DNA of 64,000 nt from Lactobacillus sp. (GCF_014803895.1 NZ_JAAVAU010000017.1:65556-129555); one strand, 5' to 3'. Counted from the first letter of the stretch, positions 54,462 to 63,857 are shown. Numbers and translations: made by a program. The notes: generated by a model from the sequence alone, not told the origin.

Positions 54462-55367
54462 ATGAGTATAGTTACTAAAGACCCTCATACATGGTTTGTG
54501 GCTACAAATGATAAGGGGAAGAAGCAAATAGTTTATAATAACGAAAGGTATGAACATAACTACCCAGTAGCATTTGAAGCTAACTTTAGTGATACCCCTA
54601 CACCACCGGTAAATACGGTCACTATGTACAATATGAGTAAGGAGCATAGAGATTTTTATAAAAAAGGTCAGAAAGTTTATCTAGCCTTTAACTGGGGTAC
54701 AAGTAAAAAAATAATCTCGCAAGGATATATCAGTAAAATGCAAGGTAACTCATCTGATGGTACGACGGAAACTTTTCAGTTAACTTTTACTGAGGGGACT
54801 GACTATACAAATGTAGCAGCTTCTAAAATGAAAGTTTCAAAAAAGAAAACTACAAAGAGCAAAAAAGGAAAGACAAAAACGAAGACTGTTCAAGTAAATA
54901 AGACATTTAGAGTGGGTACTTCTACCAAAAGTGTTATCCAAGGCATTGCAAAGCAAAGTGGAATTAAAATTGCTAAGATTCAACTTGCTAAAAATCCGAA
55001 AATGAAAAAGGCTTACACCGCAAAGGGTAAGCCTTTAACTTTACTCAAATCATTGGTTAAAACGACTGGTTCAAAAATGACATATGTTAGAGGAAATTTA
55101 GAAATAGTTAATCCCAAAGATACTAAAAGAACATGGTATGAAATTGACGATAAAGATTTAATTACACCTCCAACCTTTAATAGTGAAGATGATGATAGTA
55201 GCAAAGGGAATTGGGAAATTACTATTCCACTAGTTCCTGAAATTACTGTTAATGTGGGAATTAAGATGAATAGCCGATATTTAAAGGGAAAATTTTACGT
55301 TAAAGCTGGTCAACATACAAGCGATGGAGAAAATCCAGAAACTCAATGTACTTTAGTAACAATTTAA
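54462..55367 (+). CDS. Baseplate hub protein
   Basis: 301 residues, two bases after the plug gene. A XkdQ/gp27-like hub: PPVNTVTMYNMSKEHRDFYKKGQKVYLAFNWG and the TFRVGTSTKSVIQGIAKQSGIKIAKIQL central part, with a lysine-rich insertion (about 128-148). It forms the central ring to which the spike attaches. Confidence 0.76.
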   Translation: MSIVTKDPHTWFVATNDKGKKQIVYNNERYEHNYPVAFEANFSDTPTPPVNTVTMYNMSKEHRDFYKKGQKVYLAFNWGTSKKIISQGYISKMQGNSSDGTTETFQLTFTEGTDYTNVAASKMKVSKKKTTKSKKGKTKTKTVQVNKTFRVGTSTKSVIQGIAKQSGIKIAKIQLAKNPKMKKAYTAKGKPLTLLKSLVKTTGSKMTYVRGNLEIVNPKDTKRTWYEIDDKDLITPPTFNSEDDDSSKGNWEITIPLVPEITVNVGIKMNSRYLKGKFYVKAGQHTSDGENPETQCTLVTI

Positions 55368-55377
55368 GGAGGAACGT

Positions 55378-55827
55378 ATGTCACAAGATTTTAATCAAAG
55401 AATACCTTATGAATCAGTGGAAGCAATAATTCATGCAATTAAATTATCTATTAAAGTTGCTTGCTTAGCACGAGTAGTTAGCTACAACAAAAACAAACAT
55501 GTAGCGGATATTGTGCCTTTAGTTACTTCAAGTGAGGGTGAGGTTTCTGCCCAGCTTTTAGATGTCCCAGTTTCAAGAAATTGCTATGAGTTTGATGAGT
55601 ATCTAGAAAAGATTAAATCTGATTATCGAACACTTGATAACAATCCAAAAATTAGCACAAGCTTGCTATCTAGCATTCCTTCTAAGCCCGCTATGAAAAA
55701 GGGAGCTGTAGTTTTAGTGGTCTTTATGGATAAGAATCATGATAACTGGGAAGGTAGCAATAATTTTAAGCCTAATACTACTCGGCTACATAGTATCAAT
55801 GATGCGATGATTATTGGGGTGATGTAA
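55378..55827 (+). CDS. Membrane-puncturing spike (Gp138-like)
   Basis: 149 residues; ARVVSYNKNKHVADIVPLVTSSEG and KKGAVVLVVFMDKNHDNWEG fit the OB-fold N-terminal domain of Gp138-type spikes. AGGAGG precedes the ATG. The ATG of the next gene overlaps its TAA. Confidence 0.75.
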   Translation: MSQDFNQRIPYESVEAIIHAIKLSIKVACLARVVSYNKNKHVADIVPLVTSSEGEVSAQLLDVPVSRNCYEFDEYLEKIKSDYRTLDNNPKISTSLLSSIPSKPAMKKGAVVLVVFMDKNHDNWEGSNNFKPNTTRLHSINDAMIIGVM

Positions 55828-56204
55828 TGGCTAAAGATTTATTAGTTGATGAAAATGGGGATTTAGTAGTTGACCCTGTGACTCACGATTTAAAGACGGT
55901 TGAAGGTATTGAAGAGATAACCCAAAGAATTAAGGCTACCTTAGAGATTAGATATGGTGAAATGAAAAATCTTGCCCCTGAAATGGGTAGTGACTTTCAT
56001 AGTATTTTGGGTAAGCAATTCGATCAAGAAAGCGCAAGTACAGATATTCAAAGTGCAATTACTAATTTTGTTCCGGAAGTAGAAAGTGTAACTGACATAA
56101 CTTTTAAACGTTTACCACGCAGAAAATTATTGATTACTTTTACTGCTATCGTTGATGATAGCGGGCAAAAACAAAAGATAGAAGGTGACTTTGCAGTTGA
56201 TTAA
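55827..56204 (+). CDS. Baseplate wedge protein (gp25/W-like, DUF2634)
   Basis: 125 residues. DLLVDENGDLVVDPVTHDLKTVEGIEEITQRIKATLEIRYGEM followed by the E-G-P/D-like EMGSDFHSILG is typical of gpW/gp25 baseplate proteins, part of the inner wedge that triggers sheath contraction. Confidence 0.84.
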   Translation: MAKDLLVDENGDLVVDPVTHDLKTVEGIEEITQRIKATLEIRYGEMKNLAPEMGSDFHSILGKQFDQESASTDIQSAITNFVPEVESVTDITFKRLPRRKLLITFTAIVDDSGQKQKIEGDFAVD

Positions 56205-57375
56205 ATTCGGTGTAACAGAAAGTGGTTTTGTATCACCTACTTATGAGGAGTTGCTAGATAGTATAGAAAGTGACTTTCAAACCAAATTTGGGGATGATAT
56301 TGCTTTAACTGCTAATAGTGTTTTTGGGATGCTTGCCCGCACTATGTCATGGTATATATACGAACTCGTTAAACAGCTTGAAAAAGATTATTACTCTGGC
56401 TTTACTACAACAGCTACTGAAACATCTCTTGATAGAATGGGGCACAATTACAATGTTCTTAGAAAGGTTGCAATGCCATCACATGCTACCATCGTGATCA
56501 CAACCGCTGAGGAGTATCTAATCGAAGCGGGTGAAGAGTTTATGACAAGTGATGGATATACCTTTGTGTTGACGGATGATGTGACCACGAAAAAGCAAGA
56601 TGATGGTACTTATCAGGGTGTAGGTAATGTTGAAGCAGATGAGAGCGGGACAAGTACAAATGTTTTAGCTGATACGATTACAATCGTCTCTGACCCGGAT
56701 GAAAATATTCTTAGTGTAACTAATCCTGAACCCGCGGGCGGTGGCCAAGATTATGAAGATGATGCTAACTTTAGAACGAGAATTATTCAAAGTATGACAT
56801 CATCACCAGGCCCTACTTTAAATGGCATCAGGAGTGCATTGCTTGGAGTCTCTGGTGTACGTGAGGTAGGGATTGTACAAAATCCTAGTGGGAATGTGGA
56901 CGAATATGGTAATCCGCCTTATACCGTTCATATCTACGTTTTAGGAGGTGATAATGAAGAGGTTGCAGAAACACTAGCTAATAATGTAGCTGCTGGCATT
57001 TCTTTAACTGGTAGTAAAACCTATACAGTTAAAGATAAGATGGGGAATTTATCAGATGTAAGCTTTGATAATGCTGCCGACAAAGAAATTTATGTGAAGG
57101 TCAATCTGTCTACGAATATTGACTTTAATAGTGATGATATTGAAGACATGAAGACCGACATTGTAAACCAAATCAATACTTTACAAATGGGTGCCACTGC
57201 TCACTTAACAAAGCTTTATCCAATTATTTACAAGTATGACGGCATTGAAGATGCAGAAATTGAAATTGGTGAAAGCGCAGATACTTTAGGCAGTGATGAT
57301 ATTAAAACTAGTGATTTTGAAGTTCCAGTATCAAAAGTAGCAAATATTGAGGTGGTAACTGATGAGGTACAGTAG
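56197..57375 (+). CDS. Baseplate protein J-like
   Basis: 392 residues from TTG 56197, 9 bp after GAAGGTGA; a GTG at 56185 in the same frame is inside that site. The Baseplate_J family motifs are clear (MARTMSWYIYELVKQLEKDYYSGF; EPAGGGQDYEDDANFRTRIIQSM; SGVREVGIVQNPSG). It forms the wedge with gp25-like and tail protein I-like partners. Overlaps the next gene by 14 bp. Confidence 0.88.
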   Translation: MIKFGVTESGFVSPTYEELLDSIESDFQTKFGDDIALTANSVFGMLARTMSWYIYELVKQLEKDYYSGFTTTATETSLDRMGHNYNVLRKVAMPSHATIVITTAEEYLIEAGEEFMTSDGYTFVLTDDVTTKKQDDGTYQGVGNVEADESGTSTNVLADTITIVSDPDENILSVTNPEPAGGGQDYEDDANFRTRIIQSMTSSPGPTLNGIRSALLGVSGVREVGIVQNPSGNVDEYGNPPYTVHIYVLGGDNEEVAETLANNVAAGISLTGSKTYTVKDKMGNLSDVSFDNAADKEIYVKVNLSTNIDFNSDDIEDMKTDIVNQINTLQMGATAHLTKLYPIIYKYDGIEDAEIEIGESADTLGSDDIKTSDFEVPVSKVANIEVVTDEVQ

Positions 57376-57916
57376 CACTGACGACATCATGCGTGAAATT
57401 TCAGATCATTGGGCGAAAAGTAAAGATAGCAATCTTTATAAAGTAATTGATGTATTTAGTCAGCCACTACTTGATATAGCCACAGAATCTGAAAGTATCG
57501 CAGAACAGCGTTCTATAAAAGAAGCCAAGGGTAATGCTTTAACTTTAATGGGAAGAGACAGAAATACCATTAGAAATAGTAATGATGATGAACTATTTAG
57601 ATTTCTTGTATATATCAAAACTTTATTGGGTCAAGCTGACGGTACTTTCCCTAAAATTGCAGATATTGCAAATACTGCTTTGAACTCAACAGATGAAGTA
57701 AAAATTATAAAGACAGGTACTCACCACATTTCAATAAGTTTACCCTTAGAAGATTTTAAAGATAGTGATGCTCAAAAAATCATTATAAAAAGTGTTTCAC
57801 AACTTACAGCTTTAGGTATTTGGCTAGACAACTTCATCTTTGAAAGTGTTTCGGGTAAGCAGTTAATAATACAAGCCGCTACTACAAGTCATAAAGCATT
57901 TTTTAAACATAATTAA
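57362..57916 (+). CDS. Tail protein I / YmfQ-like baseplate protein
   Basis: 184 residues. NALTLMGRDRNTIRNSNDDELFRFLVYIKTLLGQADGTFPKIADIANTAL resembles the tail formation proteins that follow gpJ in contractile phages. Completes the wedge and holds the fibre. Confidence 0.74.
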   Translation: MRYSSTDDIMREISDHWAKSKDSNLYKVIDVFSQPLLDIATESESIAEQRSIKEAKGNALTLMGRDRNTIRNSNDDELFRFLVYIKTLLGQADGTFPKIADIANTALNSTDEVKIIKTGTHHISISLPLEDFKDSDAQKIIIKSVSQLTALGIWLDNFIFESVSGKQLIIQAATTSHKAFFKHN

Positions 57917-57929
57917 GGAGGAGTGATAC

Positions 57930-60254
57930 ATGGAAGGCCCAACGTTTATTACTGATGCAGGAAAACAATTAATTTTAGATGCAGCAGGAAGTAAAGAAAA
58001 AATAACTTATACTAATGCAGTTATGGCTTACGTGCATGATCATAGAATTGATTTCAGAACTAAGAAAGAAGATATAAGCGATATTGTAAAGCTTGACGAC
58101 ATTAGAAAACAGGTGCCAATTTCAGTAATAGAACTGCCTGAAAAGACTATTAAACTGGGAGCTACGTTTACTAATAAAGATGTAACGTCAGATATTTTTT
58201 ATAATGTTGTGGGTTGGTATGCTAAAAAAGCAGATAATACAGAAATACTTTTTGCTTTATCTACAATTACTTCTGGTGATGGAGGGGAACTAACCCCATC
58301 TGATGCAAGTGATAATGGTGCAACGATTGCAATTGACTACTATCTTCAATTAACTGTAAATGATGATGTCGATATTGATTTAGTAATTGATCCGCAAGGA
58401 GTAGTTACTACAAGTCAGCTACAACTGATTGAGGACAAAATTAATAGTAACTTGGAGGTTGCTAAAAAGGATTTGCAAAGTAAGATTGATACTAAAGAAG
58501 ACAAGTCTGCTGCTGATTCATCTCACAAACAGTTACAAGATTCCATCAATATCAAAGAAAATAAAGCTGATGCCGAATCAGCACATAAACAGTTACAAGA
58601 CTCTATTAATACTAAAGAAAATAAAACTGACGCGGATAAGGCACATAAACAGTTACAAGACTCCATCAATACTAAAGAGAATAAAACTGACGCAGATAAG
58701 GCACATAGTGAGTTAAGCGATTCAATAAACAAAATCGCTAATACACAAATCCCATCTCTAAGGAATCAACTTACTAATTCCCTCAATACCCTTAACGGTA
58801 GCCAAAAATATAATACTGCTGTTGATGTAAACACACTTACTACTCAAGGGCTATATATTTTAAGTAATCAAAATAACACTAATACTCCTAGCTTCCTTAA
58901 AGATAAGCGTGGTACTTTAATCGTTTATAATTTTGATGGCAATGCTAAAACACAAGTATGGTATCCAGTTGGTGATGATCCAAGAAGTTCAGCTTATTTA
59001 TGTGCTGTGAGGTACTGGGAACACAATGATTATGGTACTTGGCATAGAATAGCAGTAGATAAAGATATAAATGATTTACTAACTAAAATTAATTCCGTGA
59101 CTAATACTGCTAATAATGCTTTGCCAAAATCTGGCGGAATAATGAATAAAAATGCCACGATTAACTTTAATGGTAATACTTCGACAACTGCTGCTAAAGA
59201 CGGCAAAATTGGTGGTATTAAGTGGGGTGCTGCAAGTGATTATATTGAAGTCTTTGGCGATAATGATGCAAACGATAATTTAGATTTCGCTGTAAATTTA
59301 ACAGATGATAATTCTAATCACATTTCTTTTAGATGGAATGGCGCTGAAAAAGCAGGTATTAACTCTTCTGGTGTCTACACTGGTACGGTAGATTGGTCAC
59401 ACATCAATAGTAAGCCGGATATGTATACATCTACGAAAATTAATGACTTATTAAAAGGGGCATTAATCGACAATTCAAACTTTATTACCAAAACTCTAAC
59501 TGCTGCGGATTTAGATGATTTAAGTACTTCGATTGGTAAGATTAGCTCAAGACAAGCTTCAATTGGTGATAGAACATCTAGGGATGGATACATTATTACT
59601 TTACAAAACCCTTCCGAAAAATTGGTTGGTGCTGGTTGGCGTTGGCAATTTATTTTTAATCTCAATGGAGAGATATGGTATAGATATGGAGATAACTATG
59701 CTAAGTGGCATTCGTGGAAAGTATTAACTGATATCCCACAAACAGTTACAGATAAGCTTAGCGATATTACAAATAAGCTTAATGATACTTCTAGTAAAGT
59801 TGAAAAAGATTACTTTTCTAAATCCGATATAACTAACACGGTTATTCCGAGTTTAAAGAATGAAATTAATACGCAACTAAATTCATGTGTTGGTTACTCT
59901 AGTGCTGATTTAAAGAAACCAAGTGATGATACGGTAAAAAATTTACCACAGGGAATACAAACTGTTTATATGTTTTCAATTTTGGGTAACGCAGCGTCAG
60001 GACAAGTCATTACTCTAAATAATCCGAATGTATGGCCAGGTTGGAAGCAACAATTTTTTGTAGGAGCTCAAGGTCAGTTTTACTTTAGAACCATAGATGG
60101 TGGTACAGCTTCAGCATGGGTTGGATTTGCTGATAGCAATGGATTCACGAATGGAAAAGGGTTGTATGATGCAATCCTCAATCACAACCAAGCTTTAAAG
60201 GATATAAAGCAGTTAAAACAAGATGTGCAAAATTTAAAATCAAAAGTTAAGTAG
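57930..60254 (+). CDS. Tail fibre with repeat stalk and knob domains
   Basis: 774 residues. An N-terminal baseplate-attachment domain (1-160), a coiled stalk with four 20-residue repeats (HKQLQDSINTKENKTDADKA; about 199-265), then two pyocin-knob-like modules (about 285-370 and 525-600: YGTWHRIAVDKD; YAKWHSWKVLTD; WKQQFFVGAQGQFYFRT) and a final short coiled coil. This is the likely host receptor-binding protein. AAGGAGGAGTGA precedes the ATG. Confidence 0.8.
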   Translation: MEGPTFITDAGKQLILDAAGSKEKITYTNAVMAYVHDHRIDFRTKKEDISDIVKLDDIRKQVPISVIELPEKTIKLGATFTNKDVTSDIFYNVVGWYAKKADNTEILFALSTITSGDGGELTPSDASDNGATIAIDYYLQLTVNDDVDIDLVIDPQGVVTTSQLQLIEDKINSNLEVAKKDLQSKIDTKEDKSAADSSHKQLQDSINIKENKADAESAHKQLQDSINTKENKTDADKAHKQLQDSINTKENKTDADKAHSELSDSINKIANTQIPSLRNQLTNSLNTLNGSQKYNTAVDVNTLTTQGLYILSNQNNTNTPSFLKDKRGTLIVYNFDGNAKTQVWYPVGDDPRSSAYLCAVRYWEHNDYGTWHRIAVDKDINDLLTKINSVTNTANNALPKSGGIMNKNATINFNGNTSTTAAKDGKIGGIKWGAASDYIEVFGDNDANDNLDFAVNLTDDNSNHISFRWNGAEKAGINSSGVYTGTVDWSHINSKPDMYTSTKINDLLKGALIDNSNFITKTLTAADLDDLSTSIGKISSRQASIGDRTSRDGYIITLQNPSEKLVGAGWRWQFIFNLNGEIWYRYGDNYAKWHSWKVLTDIPQTVTDKLSDITNKLNDTSSKVEKDYFSKSDITNTVIPSLKNEINTQLNSCVGYSSADLKKPSDDTVKNLPQGIQTVYMFSILGNAASGQVITLNNPNVWPGWKQQFFVGAQGQFYFRTIDGGTASAWVGFADSNGFTNGKGLYDAILNHNQALKDIKQLKQDVQNLKSKVK
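58524..58703 (+). repeat. 60-bp tandem repeats in fibre gene
   Basis: Three full 60-bp units (58524-58583, 58584-58643, 58644-58703) and a fourth partial, encoding the 20-residue coiled repeat; units 2 and 3 are almost identical at DNA level, suggesting recent duplication. Confidence 0.85.
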
Positions 60255-60287
60255 ACTTTTATCACAAGTGTGGTCAAAGTCTTTTTT
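60253..60287 (+). terminator. Terminator after fibre gene
   Basis: AGACTTT...AAAGTCT stem with inner ATCAC/GTGGT pairs and a T run; the stem begins in the stop codon region. Confidence 0.8.
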
Positions 60288-60308
60288 AGTATTCAGAAAG
60301 GGTAAAAA

Positions 60309-60737
60309 ATGACAGAAGAAGTAAAAACAGAAGTTCAAAATGCAGCCGGTCAAACCGTAGACTTAGAACAAGCTAAAGAAGATGTAAAAAACACTTACCT
60401 TAATGGTAGCAATCCGCTATATAAGCAACTGGTATACATTTCAAATGATCAGTTTGATTGTGTGCCTGTGCCTTTCCCAAGATTGGACTACACCGTTAGA
60501 CCTTTTGTAGTGGAAGAGCCAAAAGGGTTAAAGCATCCAAAGTATAACTGGGAAACTTTTCAGTGGGAAGAAATCGGTGAAGAAGACACTTACCAAAAAA
60601 TGTTAAAGCTTCAAGAATCATTTGATAACTTAAGTAAGCAGTCTGCAGAATCAGCCCAAGCTAATGCGAACTTAGCTAGCTTATTAGCTATGGCTAATAC
60701 ACCTGTTTCTAATGATGTGAAAGAAGGTGAAGAATAA
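60309..60737 (+). CDS. XkdW-like tail protein
   Basis: 142 residues. The central WETFQWEEIGEEDTYQ and the Ala/Asn-rich C-terminus resemble small proteins between the fibre and XkdX genes in Bacillus PBSX-type phages. The TAA overlaps the next ATG (TAATG). Confidence 0.6.
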   Translation: MTEEVKTEVQNAAGQTVDLEQAKEDVKNTYLNGSNPLYKQLVYISNDQFDCVPVPFPRLDYTVRPFVVEEPKGLKHPKYNWETFQWEEIGEEDTYQKMLKLQESFDNLSKQSAESAQANANLASLLAMANTPVSNDVKEGEE

Positions 60738-60895
60738 TGATTGCTAACGAACAACTTTGGGCTAATATCGCTCAAATTTATTACAACATGGGGTTCTACA
60801 CCACTGAAACACTTGCTGACTGGGTTAAGTGGAAGAAGCTTAGTCCTGAAACTTTTAAAAATATTACAGGCGTTGATTATGAAGCAGGATTATAA
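60737..60895 (+). CDS. xkdX: XkdX-family small protein
   Basis: 52 residues, ATG overlapping the upstream stop. QLWANIAQIYYNMGFYTTETLADWVKWKKLSPETFKNITG is the XkdX motif (WxxI...Y..G.YT...L..WV..G.IT...Y..ITG). Conserved before lysis genes in many Firmicute phages; role unknown, probably virion-associated. Confidence 0.82.
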   Translation: MIANEQLWANIAQIYYNMGFYTTETLADWVKWKKLSPETFKNITGVDYEAGL

Positions 60896-61280
60896 AGTTC
60901 TATTTGAAAAGCTTCTTCATCTTTGTGAAATCTTACTATCGCTGGTTGTAACAGCAACGGGAGCAGGTCTCTTGTTTGATCGAGGCTATTTCTTTTACCC
61001 TCCAAGTATCAAGACGATTGAGAACGATGGACGTATAGACATTTTTATTATCATCATTGGTCTGATGTTCTTCATTTATCTGATATGGGGGCAAAGAAAT
61101 AAGCTAGTCACAAAAGCCTTTTTAATTGCCTTTGGGTGTATCTTCATGGCACTTGCGTTTGTACAATTTTGGCACTTATCAGGGATGCCTAATGTCGATG
61201 CCGCTATAAAGATGTCACACTCAACCATAGGTAATATCGGCTTCTTTTTGCTAGTAAATATTTGTGCATATTTTGAGTGA
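60879..61280 (+). CDS. Phage membrane protein, three to four TM segments
   Basis: 133 residues from ATG 60879, inside the xkdX 3' end; an earlier start at 60741 lies in xkdX and has no binding site. Hydrophobic segments at about 13-32, 47-63, 75-92 and 110-130. Placed in the lysis cassette, so a holin-like or antiholin role is possible; no family is recognised with certainty. Confidence 0.6.
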   Translation: MKQDYKVLFEKLLHLCEILLSLVVTATGAGLLFDRGYFFYPPSIKTIENDGRIDIFIIIIGLMFFIYLIWGQRNKLVTKAFLIAFGCIFMALAFVQFWHLSGMPNVDAAIKMSHSTIGNIGFFLLVNICAYFE

Positions 61281-61290
61281 GGTGGTTCGC

Positions 61291-61545
61291 TTGCAGTACA
61301 TAGGCGCGATTATAGGCGCAATAGGTGGGGTCATAGGTGCGATTGGTACTACTTGGCTCGCCTTTGGCAAAAACAAGCGGGCCGGCTTCGATCAAATCAC
61401 CGATAATTACCAAGGCATTATTGACTCTTTACGGGCAGATATAGCAAGGAAAGATAAGGAGCTAGAGGAAAAAACGCAGCAAATAAATACTCTACTAAAT
61501 GAAATTCATAAATTAAGGGAGGAAAAAGATGTTAACAGGAATTAA
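61291..61545 (+). CDS. Small membrane protein with coiled C-terminus
   Basis: 84 residues from TTG 61291, 8 bp after GAGGTGG. A glycine-rich membrane segment (YIGAIIGAIGGVIGAIGTTWLAFG; 3-26) then a charged coiled coil. A one-TM protein next to the LL-H holin may be a second holin or spanin-like helper. It overlaps the holin gene by 17 bp. Confidence 0.6.
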   Translation: MQYIGAIIGAIGGVIGAIGTTWLAFGKNKRAGFDQITDNYQGIIDSLRADIARKDKELEEKTQQINTLLNEIHKLREEKDVNRN

Positions 61546-61963
61546 AGAGATTACTGATGTGGTAATGGTTGTACTGGGAATCGTTGGTGCATCCCTCGTG
61601 GGGTACTACGTGAAAAATAAAGTTTCAATTGATAAGAAAGCACAAGAGGGCGATAACTTTGCTAAAGCCACTAAATACATCGCTTCACATGCTCAATCTC
61701 TTGTGTACCAAGCAGAGAAAAATGGTGGTTCTGGTGATGAAAAGCTAAATTTTGTAATTAACGCTATTGATACTGCCTTATCACTAGCCCACTTACCTAA
61801 TCCCGGTGAGAGCTTTATCAAAGGCGAGATTGAAAAAAGTGTGAAGGTTATGAAATCCACTTCTGATACTATTGATGTCATCACTGAAGAAGTACCGGAA
61901 GATGAGAAAAACTTATCACCAACTGCGGTAGAAGTTGAAGAAACCGCAAAGGAGGTTAAGTAA
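61529..61963 (+). CDS. Holin, LL-H family
   Basis: 144 residues. One clear membrane segment (DVVMVVLGIVGASLVGYYV; 9-27), the KVSIDKKAQEGDNFAKATKYIASHAQSLVYQAEKN pattern of phage_holin_LLH, and an acidic tail. It forms the membrane lesion that lets the endolysin out. GGGAGG precedes the ATG; the TAA overlaps the endolysin ATG (TAATG). Confidence 0.84.
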   Translation: MLTGIKEITDVVMVVLGIVGASLVGYYVKNKVSIDKKAQEGDNFAKATKYIASHAQSLVYQAEKNGGSGDEKLNFVINAIDTALSLAHLPNPGESFIKGEIEKSVKVMKSTSDTIDVITEEVPEDEKNLSPTAVEVEETAKEVK

Positions 61964-63066
61964 TGGCTAAAATTTATGGTGTAGATGTATCATCTTTTCA
62001 AGAGAAAGATATGAGCTATGAAGGGGCTAAATTCGCCATTGTAAAAATCACAGAAGGTACCAGCTATGTAAACTCAAATGCCGCTGCACAGCTTGCTAAC
62101 GCAAAAGCTAAGGGTATGACTCAAATGGGTTACCACTTTGCTACTTTTGGTGCAAATGCCACTGTAGCAGTAAGTGAAGCTAGTTTTGCTATAAAGAATG
62201 CAGTTGCGGTTGGTCTTCCCAAAGGTACTGTTCTTGCGTGTGATTGGGAAACGGGAGACGGAAATGATATTACTGGCGGTACTAATGCGAGTGCTAGTGC
62301 AATTCTCGTATTTATGGATACTATTGCAGCAGCAGGATACAAGCCTATGCTTTACTCTGGTGCGTCATTGCTAAGAAATAATATCAATACCGCTAGCATT
62401 TTGGCTAAGTATCCAAACTCTTTGTGGGTTGCATCTTATCCAACTAGCGGTGCAAGTACTACACCAGACTTTAATTATTTTCCATCTATGGACGGCGTTG
62501 CAATTTGGCAATTTACTGATAGCTGGAAAGGTTTAAGTGTAGACGGCAATGTTATGTTGATTGATATAACTAAGGCTTCTACAGCTCAAAAAACAGCTAC
62601 ACCAGTAAATCTATCGGAAAAGATGGAGGTAACTGTACACCCTGTCGTTAAGTATGACGTTAAGCGAGTTTTTGTAGTAACTAACAAAGCTGGTGCTACA
62701 CTATATGATAACTACGACTTAAAGAAATCAATTGGTACACGTGCCCAAAACACAAGCTATGTAGTTCTTGATGAAAAGAATGGTGCAATTAAGGTAGGAA
62801 AGAACCAATGGTTCGATGGTAGAGCAGGCTTTACCAAGTCCAACCCTATCGCATATGACGACTACAAGAGCGGTACTTTAAAAGTCATGTTGGATCACAC
62901 GCATGTACTAGATGCTCCAAAGGCTGACGCTGGCAAAGTCTACACTCTTGAAAAGGGTGCTAAGTACAAGTTCAGTGGACGCAGTGGGCGTTTCTTAGCA
63001 TTATCTGATAAATATAAAGGTAAAGTTGTATATGTGACTGGAAACAGGGCATATATCGTGCTATAG
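61963..63066 (+). CDS. lys: Endolysin: GH25 lysozyme with SLAP-like wall-binding domain
   Basis: 367 residues. The GH25 muramidase domain (about 1-205) starts IYGVDVSSFQ and has the catalytic acids in CDWETGDG and the AIWQFTD end motif. Residues about 225-365 form two repeats of a surface-layer-protein-like (SLAP/SLPA) wall-binding module (FVVTNKAGATLYDNYDLKK...; VMLDHTHVLDAPKADAG...), which ties this phage to acidophilus-group lactobacilli. No signal peptide; release is holin-dependent. Confidence 0.92.
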   Translation: MAKIYGVDVSSFQEKDMSYEGAKFAIVKITEGTSYVNSNAAAQLANAKAKGMTQMGYHFATFGANATVAVSEASFAIKNAVAVGLPKGTVLACDWETGDGNDITGGTNASASAILVFMDTIAAAGYKPMLYSGASLLRNNINTASILAKYPNSLWVASYPTSGASTTPDFNYFPSMDGVAIWQFTDSWKGLSVDGNVMLIDITKASTAQKTATPVNLSEKMEVTVHPVVKYDVKRVFVVTNKAGATLYDNYDLKKSIGTRAQNTSYVVLDEKNGAIKVGKNQWFDGRAGFTKSNPIAYDDYKSGTLKVMLDHTHVLDAPKADAGKVYTLEKGAKYKFSGRSGRFLALSDKYKGKVVYVTGNRAYIVL

Positions 63067-63099
63067 TAATAAGGCACAATTGTAATCCGAAAGGATTAG

Positions 63100-63140
63100 A
63101 AAAGACCATCAGGGGACTAGTTCCCTTGGTGGTCTTTTTT
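63100..63140 (+). terminator. Terminator of the late operon
   Basis: AAAGACCA.C..GGG / CCC..TGGTGGTCTTT stem with ACTAGTT loop, then TTTTTT. It follows the endolysin gene. Confidence 0.86.
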
Positions 63141-63244
63141 GTACACTTTTTTAAACTTTTTTCAAAACTGCTTAGCTTTTATAGCGTATTGCTATATTGT
63201 ATATGTGTAAGGTAAATAACGAAGTAAAAAGAGAGGTAATCAAA

Positions 63245-63448
63245 ATGCCAGAAGAAATTAGAGAGCAATTAGAAGATATTGCATATACTTTTGATAGCTT
63301 ATCAAATTACTACGAAGATAAAGATACTAAGCTCAACGAACTCTATAATGAATGGGTTGACAAAATTATAGACGAAGAAATTGACTTAGACCAAGCCAAG
63401 AAATTACTTCAAGCTGCTTATTTAATTAATGACGCATTAATAAAGTAA
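63245..63448 (+). CDS. Small phage protein, unknown (post-lysis region)
   Basis: 67 residues, acidic (MPEEIREQLEDIAYTFDSLSNYYEDKD...), no motif. AGAGAGGTAA precedes ATG 63245; upstream in-frame starts lack a binding site. Genes here are usually expressed from the lysogen (moron-type). Function unknown. Confidence 0.55.
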   Translation: MPEEIREQLEDIAYTFDSLSNYYEDKDTKLNELYNEWVDKIIDEEIDLDQAKKLLQAAYLINDALIK

Positions 63449-63464
63449 TATGGAGGTACTAAAA

Positions 63465-63752
63465 ATGGAAGAATTAGAAATCAAATACAAAAAGAATAAT
63501 ACTTTATATGTAAAGAATAAATTTGGCGATCATGAACGCTATGGCTATTTTGAAAAGAAACAAGGCTCCTATACCTTTGTATCAAGTGAATTAGGTGTAA
63601 AGCCTGTAGTACTTTACGAAGACTTAGACAGTAGCAAAAAGAAAATTGAAGCTAAAATAAAGCAAGATTGGAAAAATAAAAGCTTTGAAGACAGCAAAGC
63701 ATTGTACATTATCTATCTTGAAATATTAGTACATATTAAAGAAAATAATTAA
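63465..63752 (+). CDS. Small phage protein, unknown (post-lysis region)
   Basis: 95 residues from ATG 63465, 8 bp after TGGAGGT; the in-frame ATG at 63450 overlaps that site. Charged, beta/alpha mix, no motif. Forms a unit with the preceding gene and ends at a terminator. Confidence 0.55.
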   Translation: MEELEIKYKKNNTLYVKNKFGDHERYGYFEKKQGSYTFVSSELGVKPVVLYEDLDSSKKKIEAKIKQDWKNKSFEDSKALYIIYLEILVHIKENN

Positions 63753-63756
63753 ACAA

Positions 63757-63795
63757 AATAAAAAGTCTACTGAAATTCAGCAGACTTTTTATTTT
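63757..63795 (+). terminator. Terminator of post-lysis unit
   Basis: AAAAAGTCT-CTG/CAG-AGACTTTTT stem with AAATT loop and TATTTT. Confidence 0.85.
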
Positions 63796-63857
63796 GTTCG
63801 AAAAAAGTTCGAATTACCTTAGTGGTATTTTTTATGCATATTTTTGGGCATAATCTA

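Noticed and set aside
60741..60878. Longer N-terminus for the lysis-region membrane protein.
   Set aside because: It lies within the xkdX gene in another frame and has no binding site; ATG 60879 is preferred.
63828..63841. GTGGTATTTTTTAT resembles GTGGTGTTTTTTAT near the CRISPR repeat fragment (21611-21624), a possible att core.
   Set aside because: Only 13 of 14 positions match, the sequence is low-complexity, and genes continue to the window end; too weak to call attR.
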